A stretch of DNA of 36,883 bases from Bacteroidota bacterium (GCA_018268135.1 JAFDXD010000151.1:1-36883); one strand, 5' to 3'; shown: positions 15,870 to 23,563, counted from the first letter of the stretch. Notes: generated from the letters alone by a model not told the origin. Numbers and translations: made by a program.

Positions 15870-16988
15870 TTAATTTCCTTTTATCATAAAAACATAATCT
15901 TCCATTTTCTTTATCTGATCTACCCTGTCTAAACCTTTTAAAGAAGGGGCAGAGTTAACTTTTATATTTTTATAGTCAGGCATTTTTTTAATAGAATCAA
16001 CGGCTCTGTATATATTAGCAGATTTAACTGCAAAAACTACACCATCAGCATTTGTTTCGCTGCTGGTAATAATACCCATCAATTCGCCATTTTTTGTAAT
16101 TACCGGCGACCCGCTGTTGCCTTCATTTGCCGATGTGGTTAATTGGCAATAGAGTGTATCCATTTTATAGCCGTTCTTAGCGCTTACATAACCTTCTCCA
16201 TATACAATTTCTGCTTTAGGATAGCCCAAAATAAATACCTGCTCGCCAAGGTCGGCGCTTGATTTCTTTATGGAATAAGGCATGGGCGATAATTTCTTAA
16301 AACTACTGTCTGTAATTTTTATAATGGCCAAATCGTTAGCATAATTTACATATACAACCCTGGCAATGTACTGATTGCCTTTATTGTTTTCTACTACCAG
16401 GTGGTTTTTTGCTTCAGATACCACATGGGCATTGGTAACAATAAAATTATTATTGGCATCTATTAAAAAACCGGTAGCTCTGAATTTTGCATCCAACGTA
16501 AGCTTGCGGGTAGCTGGCGTGGTTGAAGCAGCTACTATTTGATTTATTTTTCTTTCTAGTTGTTTGGTTTTATTATCTGTAGCATCTAATTTTTCTACTA
16601 ATAATTTAGTATTCGTTTCTTTGGTAGTAGTAACAGCAGAGGTAATACCTGCAATCAACAGCGATACAAGGCCTGCAATGCAGGCTGCTACACCAATGGT
16701 ACGTTTATATTTTGACCAAAGTTGAATGATTTTAGCTTTTCCTTTCAATACCTGTTTAGAAATAAAGCCTTCATCAACCAGCTTTGACTCTACATCGTGA
16801 AGTTTGTATTTAAAGTTTTTAGTATCGCTAAAATGATGCAATTCGTTTATAAAAAACATTTGTTCTACCACGGCCTGGTCCAGCTCAGGATTATTTTTTC
16901 TTAATTCTTCAAAATAAATCCTTTCCTCAGCGGACATTTCATTATTTACAAACCGCTCTACAGCATCTATGAGTAAAGTATCTTCCAT
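15870..16988 (-). CDS. Membrane-anchored trypsin-like serine protease with anti-sigma-like N-terminus
   Basis: Three parts are visible in 372 residues. Residues 1-90 are cytoplasmic and read like the N-terminus of anti-sigma factors (DAVERFVNNEMSAEERIYFEELRKNNPELDQAV). A single membrane helix spans about 97-118. Residues 160-345 form a trypsin-like (DegP/S1C-type) protease with the full triad: His188 in TNAHVV, Asp219 in NDLAII and Ser292 in GNSGSP. A short coiled-coil-like linker (130-153) lies between the membrane and the protease; no PDZ domain is visible. The gene starts directly after the sigma-factor stop (TAG then ATG, no gap), so the two are translated as a pair. A sensible model is a sigma regulator whose periplasmic part senses or cuts envelope proteins; this is inferred from architecture, not known for this family. 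Confidence 0.88.
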   Translation of the reverse strand: MEDTLLIDAVERFVNNEMSAEERIYFEELRKNNPELDQAVVEQMFFINELHHFSDTKNFKYKLHDVESKLVDEGFISKQVLKGKAKIIQLWSKYKRTIGVAACIAGLVSLLIAGITSAVTTTKETNTKLLVEKLDATDNKTKQLERKINQIVAASTTPATRKLTLDAKFRATGFLIDANNNFIVTNAHVVSEAKNHLVVENNKGNQYIARVVYVNYANDLAIIKITDSSFKKLSPMPYSIKKSSADLGEQVFILGYPKAEIVYGEGYVSAKNGYKMDTLYCQLTTSANEGNSGSPVITKNGELMGIITSSETNADGVVFAVKSANIYRAVDSIKKMPDYKNIKVNSAPSLKGLDRVDQIKKMEDYVFMIKGN

Positions 16989-17555
16989 CTATTCTACATT
17001 TTTGTATTGAGCAAAAAACAATTTTTTTAATCTTACCAGGCATTTATACTTCTGCGTTTTTGCATTATCGGCATTGGTATAGCCAAACGCATCAGCAATT
17101 TCGTTCATCTGCTTTTTTTGTAAGTAGTATGCCTCCAGAAGGCTTTTACAAGGCTCGCCAATTTTAGCCATGGCGCTTTCCATTATTGTAAAATCATTCT
17201 GCTTTTTTTCATGCACTTCTATCTCTTCTTCTACAGGTATGGTATCTTCCAATCCCTCATTTTGAGCAGAAAATCTTTGCATTTGCTGTAATCTTTTCAG
17301 CCAAAGCCTTCTGCAAATTGAATAAATAAAGGTTTTTAGCTGGCAATGAAGCTCCAAATTTCCTGCTTTAGATTTCTGAAACAATAAAATCATCAGCTCC
17401 TGAAAAATATCTGCCGCATCATCTACCGTACCCGAATTATTCAACACAAGTGATTGAACCATAGGGAAATGCTCTCTGTATATCTGCTCTATTGAGGCTT
17501 TATCTTCGGTAGCAAGGCCCTCCAGTAAACTCCTTTCTTGTTCTATTATATTCAC
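16989..17555 (-). CDS. ECF-type RNA polymerase sigma factor
   Basis: A sigma-70 group IV factor of 188 residues. Region 2 is about residues 20-90, with the DAADIFQELMILLFQK core-binding helix and a region that ends in ICRRLWLKR. Region 4 lies at 130-185, with the helix-turn-helix (MNEIADAFGYTNADNAKTQKYKCLVRLKKLF) that recognises the -35 element. Regions 1.1 and 3 are absent, as in ECF factors. It abuts the anti-sigma/protease gene, so both are co-transcribed. It diverges from a small lipoprotein gene, and the shared intergenic region carries inverted repeats that could be its own targets. Its inducing signal is unknown. Confidence 0.92.
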   Translation of the reverse strand: MNIIEQERSLLEGLATEDKASIEQIYREHFPMVQSLVLNNSGTVDDAADIFQELMILLFQKSKAGNLELHCQLKTFIYSICRRLWLKRLQQMQRFSAQNEGLEDTIPVEEEIEVHEKKQNDFTIMESAMAKIGEPCKSLLEAYYLQKKQMNEIADAFGYTNADNAKTQKYKCLVRLKKLFFAQYKNVE

Positions 17556-17580
17556 CTGTGTTATTATTAATACATTTTAA

Positions 17581-17657
17581 TTGATTTTGTAACCCAAATC
17601 AACCAAAAAAAAATTTTTTACAAAAGTAGGGTTACCTTTTTTTAATACCGGTATTAA
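17581..17657. promoter_or_regulatory. Divergent regulatory region with palindrome and inverted repeats
   Basis: Between the sigma gene and the small lipoprotein gene lie: a perfect 16-base palindrome TTAATACCGGTATTAA at 17642-17657; a 7-bp inverted pair TTGATTT (17581-17587) with AAATCAA (17596-17602); and GTAACCC at 17589-17595 repeated in inverted orientation at 17629-17635. One GTAACCC points to each divergent gene. The AAC-containing word is of the kind ECF factors read at -35, but no matching -10 is certain. Operator or auto-regulation is an inference. Confidence 0.5.
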
Positions 17658-17694
17658 TATCAAATTATAATTTTAATTTAAACAAACAAACAAA

Positions 17695-17898
17695 ATGAAA
17701 AAATTATTAGCAATTGCAGTTATCGCAATCTCTTTTACAGCTTGTAACGATTCAGCTAAAAAAGCTGATGACACTAAAGCTACTGACACTTCAGCCGTTT
17801 CTACTCCAGCTACTACTGTAGATACTACAGCTAAAGCTGCTACAGTAGATACAACTGCTAAAGCAACTACTCCTGCTGCTGACACAACAAAAAAATAA
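17695..17898 (+). CDS. Small Thr/Ala-rich lipoprotein
   Basis: A 67-residue protein. The N-terminus MKKLLAIAVIAISFTAC is a lipoprotein signal with the lipid-modified Cys17. The mature part is low-complexity, made of Asp/Thr/Ala/Lys with a repeated VDTTAKAT unit, and has no folded domain. Such short tails occur in Bacteroidota lipoproteins that coat the outer membrane or act as expendable proteins; the function here is unknown. It is divergent from the ECF sigma operon and shares its regulatory region, so it may be a target of that sigma factor. It ends before a clear terminator. Confidence 0.85.
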   Translation: MKKLLAIAVIAISFTACNDSAKKADDTKATDTSAVSTPATTVDTTAKAATVDTTAKATTPAADTTKK

Positions 17899-17970
17899 GT
17901 AGTTTTCAATAGTAAATTAACCTCTTGCCGGTTATTTGCTCAGTAAATTTTTTTAGGCAAGCAATCGTAT

Positions 17971-18006
17971 AGCCATCCCGATTTTTATTGAGATGGCTTT
18001 TTTTTT
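17971..18006 (+). terminator. Intrinsic terminator after the small lipoprotein gene
   Basis: Stem AGCCATC (17971-17977) with GATGGCT (17992-17998), 14-base loop, followed by a long T-run (17998 onwards). It insulates the aromatic operon promoter from upstream transcription. Confidence 0.85.
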
Positions 18007-18098
18007 AATAATACGGGAAGTTTGTAGTGTATTATCAATTGTTGTTATTTAATGCCGGAAAAATTAAAAAAATGTTTTTTTTAATCAATTCATTTTTT

Positions 18099-18106
18099 TA
18101 GTTTTG
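18099..18106 (+). promoter_or_regulatory. -7 promoter box of the aromatic operon
   Basis: TAGTTTTG fits TAnnTTTG and ends 9 bases before the leader-peptide ATG at 18116, so the leader RNA would start within or just before that codon's upstream bases. A T-run at 18075-18082 sits at the -33 distance. Confidence 0.55.
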
Positions 18107-18115
18107 CATCTTACA

Positions 18116-18199
18116 ATGAAGCATATCAATACATACAACTGGCAATCTTTCTGTTTCTATTATTTTAGCAGCAAGCCGGGTATGGTATGTACACACTGA
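18116..18199 (+). CDS. Aromatic-rich leader peptide of the attenuator
   Basis: A 27-codon open frame (ATG 18116, TGA 18197-18199). Seven of the eleven residues from 7 to 17 are aromatic: Tyr7, Trp9, Phe12, Phe14, Tyr15, Tyr16, Phe17. It starts close behind a promoter box and ends 35 bases before a strong terminator hairpin, which in turn lies just before pheA. The reading frame is far too biased to be chance at this location. By the classical model of amino acid attenuation, ribosomes that stall at these codons when charged tRNA-Trp, -Phe or -Tyr is scarce leave the antiterminator free. The peptide itself is not expected to have a separate function. It is not in frame with pheA. Confidence 0.88.
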   Translation: MKHINTYNWQSFCFYYFSSKPGMVCTH

Positions 18200-18244
18200 G
18201 TGAATAAAAAATAAAATCAGTCAACATAACAAGAAATCCCGGCT
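18174..18244 (+). promoter_or_regulatory. Antiterminator pairing of the aromatic attenuator
   Basis: AGCCGGG (18174-18180) is complementary to CCCGGCT (18238-18244), 7 perfect GC-rich pairs. The second strand is most of the left arm of the terminator, so the two structures exclude each other. The first strand lies in leader codons 20-22, three codons after the aromatic cluster: a ribosome waiting at the cluster would leave it free, whereas one that reaches the TGA at 18197 would cover it. Confidence 0.8.
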
Positions 18245-18264
18245 CAAAAGGCCGGGATTTTTTT
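18234..18264 (+). terminator. Attenuator terminator before pheA
   Basis: Ten-bp stem AAATCCCGGC (18234-18243) with GCCGGGATTT (18251-18260), seven-base loop, T-run 18258-18264. It lies 18 bases before pheA, with no gene end directly upstream that it would need to close, which is what an attenuator looks like. Confidence 0.9.
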
Positions 18265-18282
18265 ATTAAAAAAAATAAATCA

Positions 18283-19113
18283 ATGAGTAGGAAAATAGCA
18301 ATCCAGGGTTTTGAAGGAAGTTTTCACCAGTCTGCCGCAAGGTATTTTTTTGGAAAACAGGTAGAAGTAGTTTGTTGTGGCAGTTTTAGAGAATTAATAA
18401 AAAAAGCAGCCAATAAAGATGAAACGGATGGAGCCATCATGGCTATTGAAAATTCTATTGCCGGAAGCATTCTCCCCAATTACACATTATTGCAAAATTC
18501 CAATCTTAAAATTACCGGCGAAATCTACCTTCACATAAAGCAAAACCTCTTAGTAAACCCCGGTATCAGGCTCGAAGATATTAAAGAAGTTCACTCACAC
18601 CCCATGGCATTGCAGCAGTGCCTCGATTTTTTGGATAAATACAATTGGAAACTGGTAGAAACAGAAGATACCGCCCTTAGCGCTAAACAGGTGCACCAGC
18701 ATAAAAGCAAACATATTGCTGCCATTGCCGGCAAACTTGCGGCAGAACTTTTTCAACTCGAAATGATTGCCCCCAACATACAAACTCAAAAAAATAACTA
18801 TACACGCTTTTTGGTTTTAGAGAGAGAAGAAGAAGCCAGCGAAGTAATTGAAGCTAATAAAGCTTCTGTAAATTTTAATACTGATCACTCAAAAGGCAGC
18901 CTGGCCAAAGTACTTACTAAAATTGCAGATGCGGGAATTAACCTAAGCAAGCTGCAATCTTTTCCCATACCCGGTAGCGACTGGTTATATTCTTTTCATG
19001 CAGATATGGAGTTTGACCATGTACAACAGTTTCATAAACTGGTTAAGAATATCATACCACTAACCAACCATTTTAAAGTATACGGCATTTATAAAAAAGG
19101 GGTAACTAAATAA
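18283..19113 (+). CDS. pheA: Prephenate dehydratase
   Basis: Converts prephenate to phenylpyruvate, the committed step to phenylalanine. The N-terminal catalytic domain (residues 4-180) opens with IQGFEGSFHQSAA and holds the conserved TRF motif (174-176). A C-terminal ACT regulatory domain follows (about 193-270). The usual ESRP Phe-binding motif of the ACT domain reads QSFP here (225-228), so feedback by Phe may differ; a similar change is, I believe, usual in Bacteroidota. There is no chorismate mutase domain, because that activity sits on the DAHP synthase of the same operon. It is the first gene behind the attenuator; the next gene follows after 72 bases. Confidence 0.95.
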   Translation: MSRKIAIQGFEGSFHQSAARYFFGKQVEVVCCGSFRELIKKAANKDETDGAIMAIENSIAGSILPNYTLLQNSNLKITGEIYLHIKQNLLVNPGIRLEDIKEVHSHPMALQQCLDFLDKYNWKLVETEDTALSAKQVHQHKSKHIAAIAGKLAAELFQLEMIAPNIQTQKNNYTRFLVLEREEEASEVIEANKASVNFNTDHSKGSLAKVLTKIADAGINLSKLQSFPIPGSDWLYSFHADMEFDHVQQFHKLVKNIIPLTNHFKVYGIYKKGVTK

Positions 19114-19185
19114 TTTTTTCAGCATTATTCAAAATATAACAAATACGGATATACGATATTAAAAAAAGGATTGAAAAAATAAGAT

Positions 19186-20352
19186 ATGCACACAGCAAAA
19201 AGATTAGAAACAATTAATGAATATTATTTCTCTCAAAAGCTAAGAGAAATAGATGAGATGAATAAAGCCGGCAAGGCAGTTATTAACCTGGGTATTGGCA
19301 GCCCCGACCTGCCCCCACACCCCGATGTAATAAAAGTACTGAATGAAGAAAGTATAAAACCAAATGTACATGCTTATCAAAATTATAAAGGCAGTCCGGT
19401 ACTGAGAGAGGCTATGAGCGCATGGTATAAGCGTTGGTATCATGTTACACTTGATGCAAATACAGAAATTCTTCCGCTCATTGGCAGCAAAGAAGGTATT
19501 ATGCATATTTGCATGACTTACTTAAATGAAAATGATGAAGCTTTAATACCCAACCCGGGGTATCCTACTTATCGCTCGGCGGTTACACTTGCCGGAGGTA
19601 CACCGGTAGATTATATTCTTACTGAGGCCAATAACTGGATGCCTGATTTTGCGGAATTAGAAAAAATGGATTTGACTAAAGTAAAACTAATGTTTATCAA
19701 CTATCCTCAAATGCCCACGGGACAGTTGCCTGCCAGGCACACATTTGAACAGGTAGTAAATTTTGCAAAAAAACATAATATCTTATTGGTTCATGATAAT
19801 CCTTACAGTTTTATTTTGAACAGTGAGCCATTAAGTATTCTTAGTACTCCGGGGGCTATGGAAGTAGCACTCGAATTAAATTCACTAAGTAAAAGCCACA
19901 ATATGGCAGGTTGGCGAATAGGTATGCTGTGTGCTTCAAAAGAAAAAATTAATGAAGTGCTTAAATTTAAAAGCAATATGGATAGCGGCATGTTTTTGCC
20001 ATTGCAACTTGCAGCGGCTAAAGCATTATCGCTAAACGAAGATTGGTATCAGCAGGTGAATGAAATTTATAAGGCACGCAGGCAAAAAGTATTTGAATTG
20101 CTGGATTTATTGCAATGTAGTTACAGTAACAGCCAGGCAGGAATGTTTGTTTGGGCCAACATACCATCAGATTATAAAGATGGATATGCCTTAAGCGATG
20201 AAGTGTTGCATCAGGCAAATGTATTTATCACCCCCGGTGGCATATTTGGCACACAAGGAAATAAATATGTAAGAGTAAGCTTGTGTTGTACCGAACAAAG
20301 AATTGACGAAGCTATAAAAAGGATTAAAGTTAATGGAAAATCAAAAGGCTAA
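19186..20352 (+). CDS. Class I/II aminotransferase, probably aromatic or prephenate aminotransferase
   Basis: A fold-type I PLP enzyme of 388 residues. The Schiff-base lysine is Lys236 in SLSKSHNMAGWRIG, and the phosphate-binding arginine Arg244 follows. The DNPYSF segment (204-209) holds the conserved Asp and Tyr. The usual N-x-P-T-G motif reads NYPQMPTG (172-179). Placement between pheA and tyrA points to the last step of Phe and Tyr synthesis, either from phenylpyruvate and hydroxyphenylpyruvate or via prephenate to arogenate. Substrate choice cannot be read from the sequence; annotation as aspartate aminotransferase or LL-diaminopimelate aminotransferase would be less well supported by context. 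Its 3' end overlaps tyrA by 20 bases, so translation is coupled. Confidence 0.88.
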   Translation: MHTAKRLETINEYYFSQKLREIDEMNKAGKAVINLGIGSPDLPPHPDVIKVLNEESIKPNVHAYQNYKGSPVLREAMSAWYKRWYHVTLDANTEILPLIGSKEGIMHICMTYLNENDEALIPNPGYPTYRSAVTLAGGTPVDYILTEANNWMPDFAELEKMDLTKVKLMFINYPQMPTGQLPARHTFEQVVNFAKKHNILLVHDNPYSFILNSEPLSILSTPGAMEVALELNSLSKSHNMAGWRIGMLCASKEKINEVLKFKSNMDSGMFLPLQLAAAKALSLNEDWYQQVNEIYKARRQKVFELLDLLQCSYSNSQAGMFVWANIPSDYKDGYALSDEVLHQANVFITPGGIFGTQGNKYVRVSLCCTEQRIDEAIKRIKVNGKSKG

Positions 20353-21256
20353 GCCAAAGCAAGAAATGACAAAAGCATCACAAAACCCTACCGTGCAAGA
20401 CGAACATAAGGGAGCAGTTGTAACAATTATTGGAGTAGGGTTAATAGGAGGCTCAATGGCATTGGCTTTAAAAGATAAAGGGTTTGCAAAAAAAATAATT
20501 GGCGTAGGCAGAAATGAAGCAAGTTTACAAAAAGCAAAAGAGCTCAACATTATTGATGAGTCAATGCCATTAGAGAAAGCGGTGAAACAAAGTGATATTA
20601 TTTACATTTCAATACCGGTAGATGCCACAGTACCCATTACACTCCAGGTTTTAAATGCAGTGGGCAATAATCAGGTAGTAATAGATGCCGGCTCTACAAA
20701 GTCTGCCCTTTGTCAGGCGGTAGCTACGCACCCTATGCGGAAGCAGTTAGTAGCCACGCATCCCATGTGGGGCACAGAGTATAGTGGCCCCGAAGCTGCT
20801 GTGAGAGGGGCTTTTGAAGGAAGAGCTTGTGTGATTTGCGAACAGGAGTTGAGCGACAAGGCTGCGTTGAAAAAAGTAGAAACTATTTATAACAAACTTG
20901 GCATGCATATTATTTACATGGATGCAGTAAACCATGATATACATGCAGCCTATGTAAGCCATATTTCGCATATCACTTCTTTTGCATTGGCCAATACCGT
21001 TTTGGAAAAAGAAAAAGAAGAAGATGCCATTTTTGAAATGGCGGGTGGTGGTTTTGAAAGTACGGTTCGCCTGGCAAAAAGTAACCCGGCTATGTGGGCG
21101 CCTATTTTTATGCAGAATAAAGAAAATGTACTGGATGTGCTGAATGAACATATTTCGCAACTAAGAAAATTTAAATCAAGCCTTGAAAAAGAAAATATAG
21201 AATATTTAATAGAGCTGATGGAGAATGCAAATAAAATAAAAAGAATAATAAAGTAG
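20333..21256 (+). CDS. tyrA: Prephenate dehydrogenase
   Basis: Oxidatively decarboxylates prephenate to 4-hydroxyphenylpyruvate (or arogenate to tyrosine). The Rossmann NAD(P) motif GVGLIGGSMALALK begins near residue 35. The catalytic segment with THPMWGTEYSGP (about 142-153) and HDIHAAYVSHISH fits TyrA. The length is 307, with no fused chorismate mutase and no ACT domain. A low-complexity N-terminal tail (residues 1-28) comes from the start that overlaps the upstream gene by 20 bases; Met12 is an alternative. It is third in the operon and is followed by a 105-base gap without obvious signals. Confidence 0.93.
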   Translation: MENQKAKPKQEMTKASQNPTVQDEHKGAVVTIIGVGLIGGSMALALKDKGFAKKIIGVGRNEASLQKAKELNIIDESMPLEKAVKQSDIIYISIPVDATVPITLQVLNAVGNNQVVIDAGSTKSALCQAVATHPMRKQLVATHPMWGTEYSGPEAAVRGAFEGRACVICEQELSDKAALKKVETIYNKLGMHIIYMDAVNHDIHAAYVSHISHITSFALANTVLEKEKEEDAIFEMAGGGFESTVRLAKSNPAMWAPIFMQNKENVLDVLNEHISQLRKFKSSLEKENIEYLIELMENANKIKRIIK

Positions 21257-21361
21257 TAAACTCCTGATTGAAAGGGCTGAATAAAGCTATGCCGTACAAG
21301 GGAGTGACACAACAATGCTGAATAAATAATCAAAAGCTGGTAACATAAACTAATTTTTAAA

Positions 21362-22453
21362 ATGCAAACAGAAACTAAAACAATGAAACAAGACATCATG
21401 CAGGTATGGAATAAAAGGCCCCTCATTATTAGCGGGCCTTGCAGCGCCGAAACCGAAGAACAGGTATTGGAAACTGCACAGCGTTTAGCCGCTACCGGTA
21501 GAGTAGATATGCTAAGAGCCGGTATTTGGAAACCACGTACTAAACCCGGATTATTTGAAGGCATTGGTACCAAAGGTTTGCCATGGATGGCACAAGCTAA
21601 AAAAGCTACAGGCTTGCCCATAACTGTAGAAGTAGCTACTGCCAAACATGTACAGGATGCATTGCAATTTGATGTAGATGTACTTTGGATTGGTGCAAGA
21701 ACAACTGTAAATCCATTTAGTGTGCAGGAAGTAGCAGACGCATTACGTGGAGTGGACATTCCCGTACTTGTAAAAAATCCGGTACACCCCGACCTTGATT
21801 TGTGGACAGGCGCTATTGAGCGTTTACAAAAAGTTGGTTTAAAAAACATCGGAATGATTCATCGTGGGTTTTCGGCTTATGGCAATACCGAATTCCGAAA
21901 TGCACCTATGTGGCATCTGCCCATCGCAATGAAAAGGCGTTTTCCGGAAATGCTGTTGATATGCGATCCTTCACATATTTGTGGCAACAGGCACATGCTG
22001 CAATCCATTGCTCAAAAAAGTATTGACCTTGATTTTGGTGGACTTATTATTGAAAGCCATATTGACCCTGACAATGCCTGGAGCGACGCTAAACAACAAA
22101 TTACCCCCGAAACCCTTGGAAAAATGTTGGATTCATTGGCATGGAGACATGAAAATACAAGCGAACAGGAATTTTTATCTGCATTATCAAAACTAAGGGA
22201 GCAAATAAATCATATAGATGATGAATTGCTGACCCTGATGAGCCAACGTATGAAAATTGCCGATAAAATTGGTGAATATAAAAGAGCTAATAGCATTACC
22301 ATTTTGCAAACAAACCGCTGGAACGAAATTTTAGAAAAAGCAATTGCAAAAGGCGAAAAACTGGGCCTTAGTAATGAGTTTATTACAAAATACCTTGATG
22401 CAGTGCATTTAGAAAGTATCAGCCATCAAAACAAAATAATGAATGAAGAGTAA
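21362..22453 (+). CDS. aroG: Bifunctional DAHP synthase / chorismate mutase
   Basis: A fusion of two activities at both ends of the common pathway. Residues 1-260 form a DAHP synthase of the short type I-beta (KDOP-like) class: GPCSAET (about 20-26), RAGIWKPRTKPG (the KPRT motif), KNPVHPDLDLW and DPSHICGNR. Residues 272-355 form an AroQ-type chorismate mutase helix bundle (LREQINHIDDELLTLMSQRMKIADKIGEYK). DAHP synthase starts the shikimate pathway and chorismate mutase makes prephenate for PheA and TyrA, so the fusion probably allows feedback through the mutase domain. This arrangement is known from other Bacteroidota. Symbol choice is arbitrary because names for this fusion vary (aroA, aroG, aroF). 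Confidence 0.93.
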   Translation: MQTETKTMKQDIMQVWNKRPLIISGPCSAETEEQVLETAQRLAATGRVDMLRAGIWKPRTKPGLFEGIGTKGLPWMAQAKKATGLPITVEVATAKHVQDALQFDVDVLWIGARTTVNPFSVQEVADALRGVDIPVLVKNPVHPDLDLWTGAIERLQKVGLKNIGMIHRGFSAYGNTEFRNAPMWHLPIAMKRRFPEMLLICDPSHICGNRHMLQSIAQKSIDLDFGGLIIESHIDPDNAWSDAKQQITPETLGKMLDSLAWRHENTSEQEFLSALSKLREQINHIDDELLTLMSQRMKIADKIGEYKRANSITILQTNRWNEILEKAIAKGEKLGLSNEFITKYLDAVHLESISHQNKIMNEE

Positions 22454-22534
22454 CAACAGCGGGCTGCTGTATTTTTAATTTTTTAAATGCAGGCAACCCG
22501 GCTTATTTTATTTTTTTTAGGGAGATATAAATTT

Positions 22535-23563
22535 ATGAAAAGAGAAACATTTGTTTTTTCACAAAAAAAGGTTGACTATCTATTTGATGCATCTTTTAAC
22601 GAGATTGAAAATTTTTTTCCAAAAGAAAAAATTATCATCATTACAGATGATAACCTTTTTAAGCACCATGCCACCCGGTTTGAAGCTTATAAAGTAATAA
22701 CCATACCACACGGCGAAGCTCATAAGCAGCAGGCTACTATCGACAATATAGTGCAGCAGTTGCTTGCATTTGAAGCAGATAAACAATCATGCATTGTAGG
22801 CGTTGGTGGTGGCGTAGTTACAGATATGGCAGGATATGCCGCATCCATTTTTAAGCGTGGCACAAAACTCGCCCTGGCTCCAACTTCTATATTGGCAATG
22901 GTAGATGCCGCCATTGGAGGTAAAAATGGGATAGATGTAGGGCCTTATAAAAATATGGTGGGTACGGTGCATCAGCCGGATGTTTTATTATTTGATTATA
23001 GTTTTTTATCAACATTGCCCACCGAAGAATGGGTAAATGGCTTTGCTGAAATAGTAAAACATGCCTGCATTAAAGATGCTGACTTGTTTGATTTGCTTCA
23101 GCAGAATACTATTGAAAAATTTATGGCTGATAAAGCTGCAATTGCAGCGCTTGTAGAAAGAAATGTGGCCATTAAAACTTCGGTAGTATTGCAGGACGAG
23201 TTTGAAACCGGCGATCGTAAATTGCTAAATTTTGGACATACCATTGGCCATGCAATTGAAAATATATACCATCTGCCCCATGGCCATGCGGTTAGTATTG
23301 GCATGGTTGCAGCTTGCAATATTTCGGAAGAAATAAATAATTTTTATTCTGTTGATAAAGAAAAAATAGTAAAGCTGTTAGAGCAATACCGGCTGCCGGT
23401 AAAAATAAATATTGATACCGATAAAATTTGGGAGCTGCTATTAATGGATAAGAAAAGAAATGCAGGAAATATGAATTTTATTCTGTTAAATAAAATAGGC
23501 GATGCTACAATTGTACCTATTGGATTGATTCAGTTAAAACAATTAGTAAAAGAAAGCCTGTAA
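22535..23563 (+). CDS. aroB: 3-dehydroquinate synthase
   Basis: Cyclises DAHP to 3-dehydroquinate with NAD and a metal ion. Typical segments are VGVGGGVVTDMAGYAASIFKRGT, PTSILAMVDAAIGGKNGID and LNFGHTIGHAIE, the latter two with metal- and substrate-binding residues. I chose Met at 22535 (342 residues) instead of 22487: the 16 extra residues are not conserved-looking, and an AGGGAGA ribosome-binding-like word lies 10 bases upstream of 22535. An intergenic 5-bp hairpin (22456-22470) with a weak T-rich tail precedes the gene, but it looks too weak to stop transcription. The gene is followed after 26 bases by aroA. Confidence 0.94.
   Translation: MKRETFVFSQKKVDYLFDASFNEIENFFPKEKIIIITDDNLFKHHATRFEAYKVITIPHGEAHKQQATIDNIVQQLLAFEADKQSCIVGVGGGVVTDMAGYAASIFKRGTKLALAPTSILAMVDAAIGGKNGIDVGPYKNMVGTVHQPDVLLFDYSFLSTLPTEEWVNGFAEIVKHACIKDADLFDLLQQNTIEKFMADKAAIAALVERNVAIKTSVVLQDEFETGDRKLLNFGHTIGHAIENIYHLPHGHAVSIGMVAACNISEEINNFYSVDKEKIVKLLEQYRLPVKINIDTDKIWELLLMDKKRNAGNMNFILLNKIGDATIVPIGLIQLKQLVKESL

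Noticed and set aside
20950-21849. 299-codon open frame on the minus strand across tyrA and the DAHP synthase gene
   Set aside because: Its product is a Ser/Cys-rich sequence without domains and lies antisense to two well-supported genes; it is a by-product of their codon use.
22456-22470. Hairpin ACAGC/GCTGT with T-rich tail between the DAHP synthase gene and aroB
   Set aside because: Only five pairs and an interrupted T-run; not convincing as a terminator inside an operon that continues.
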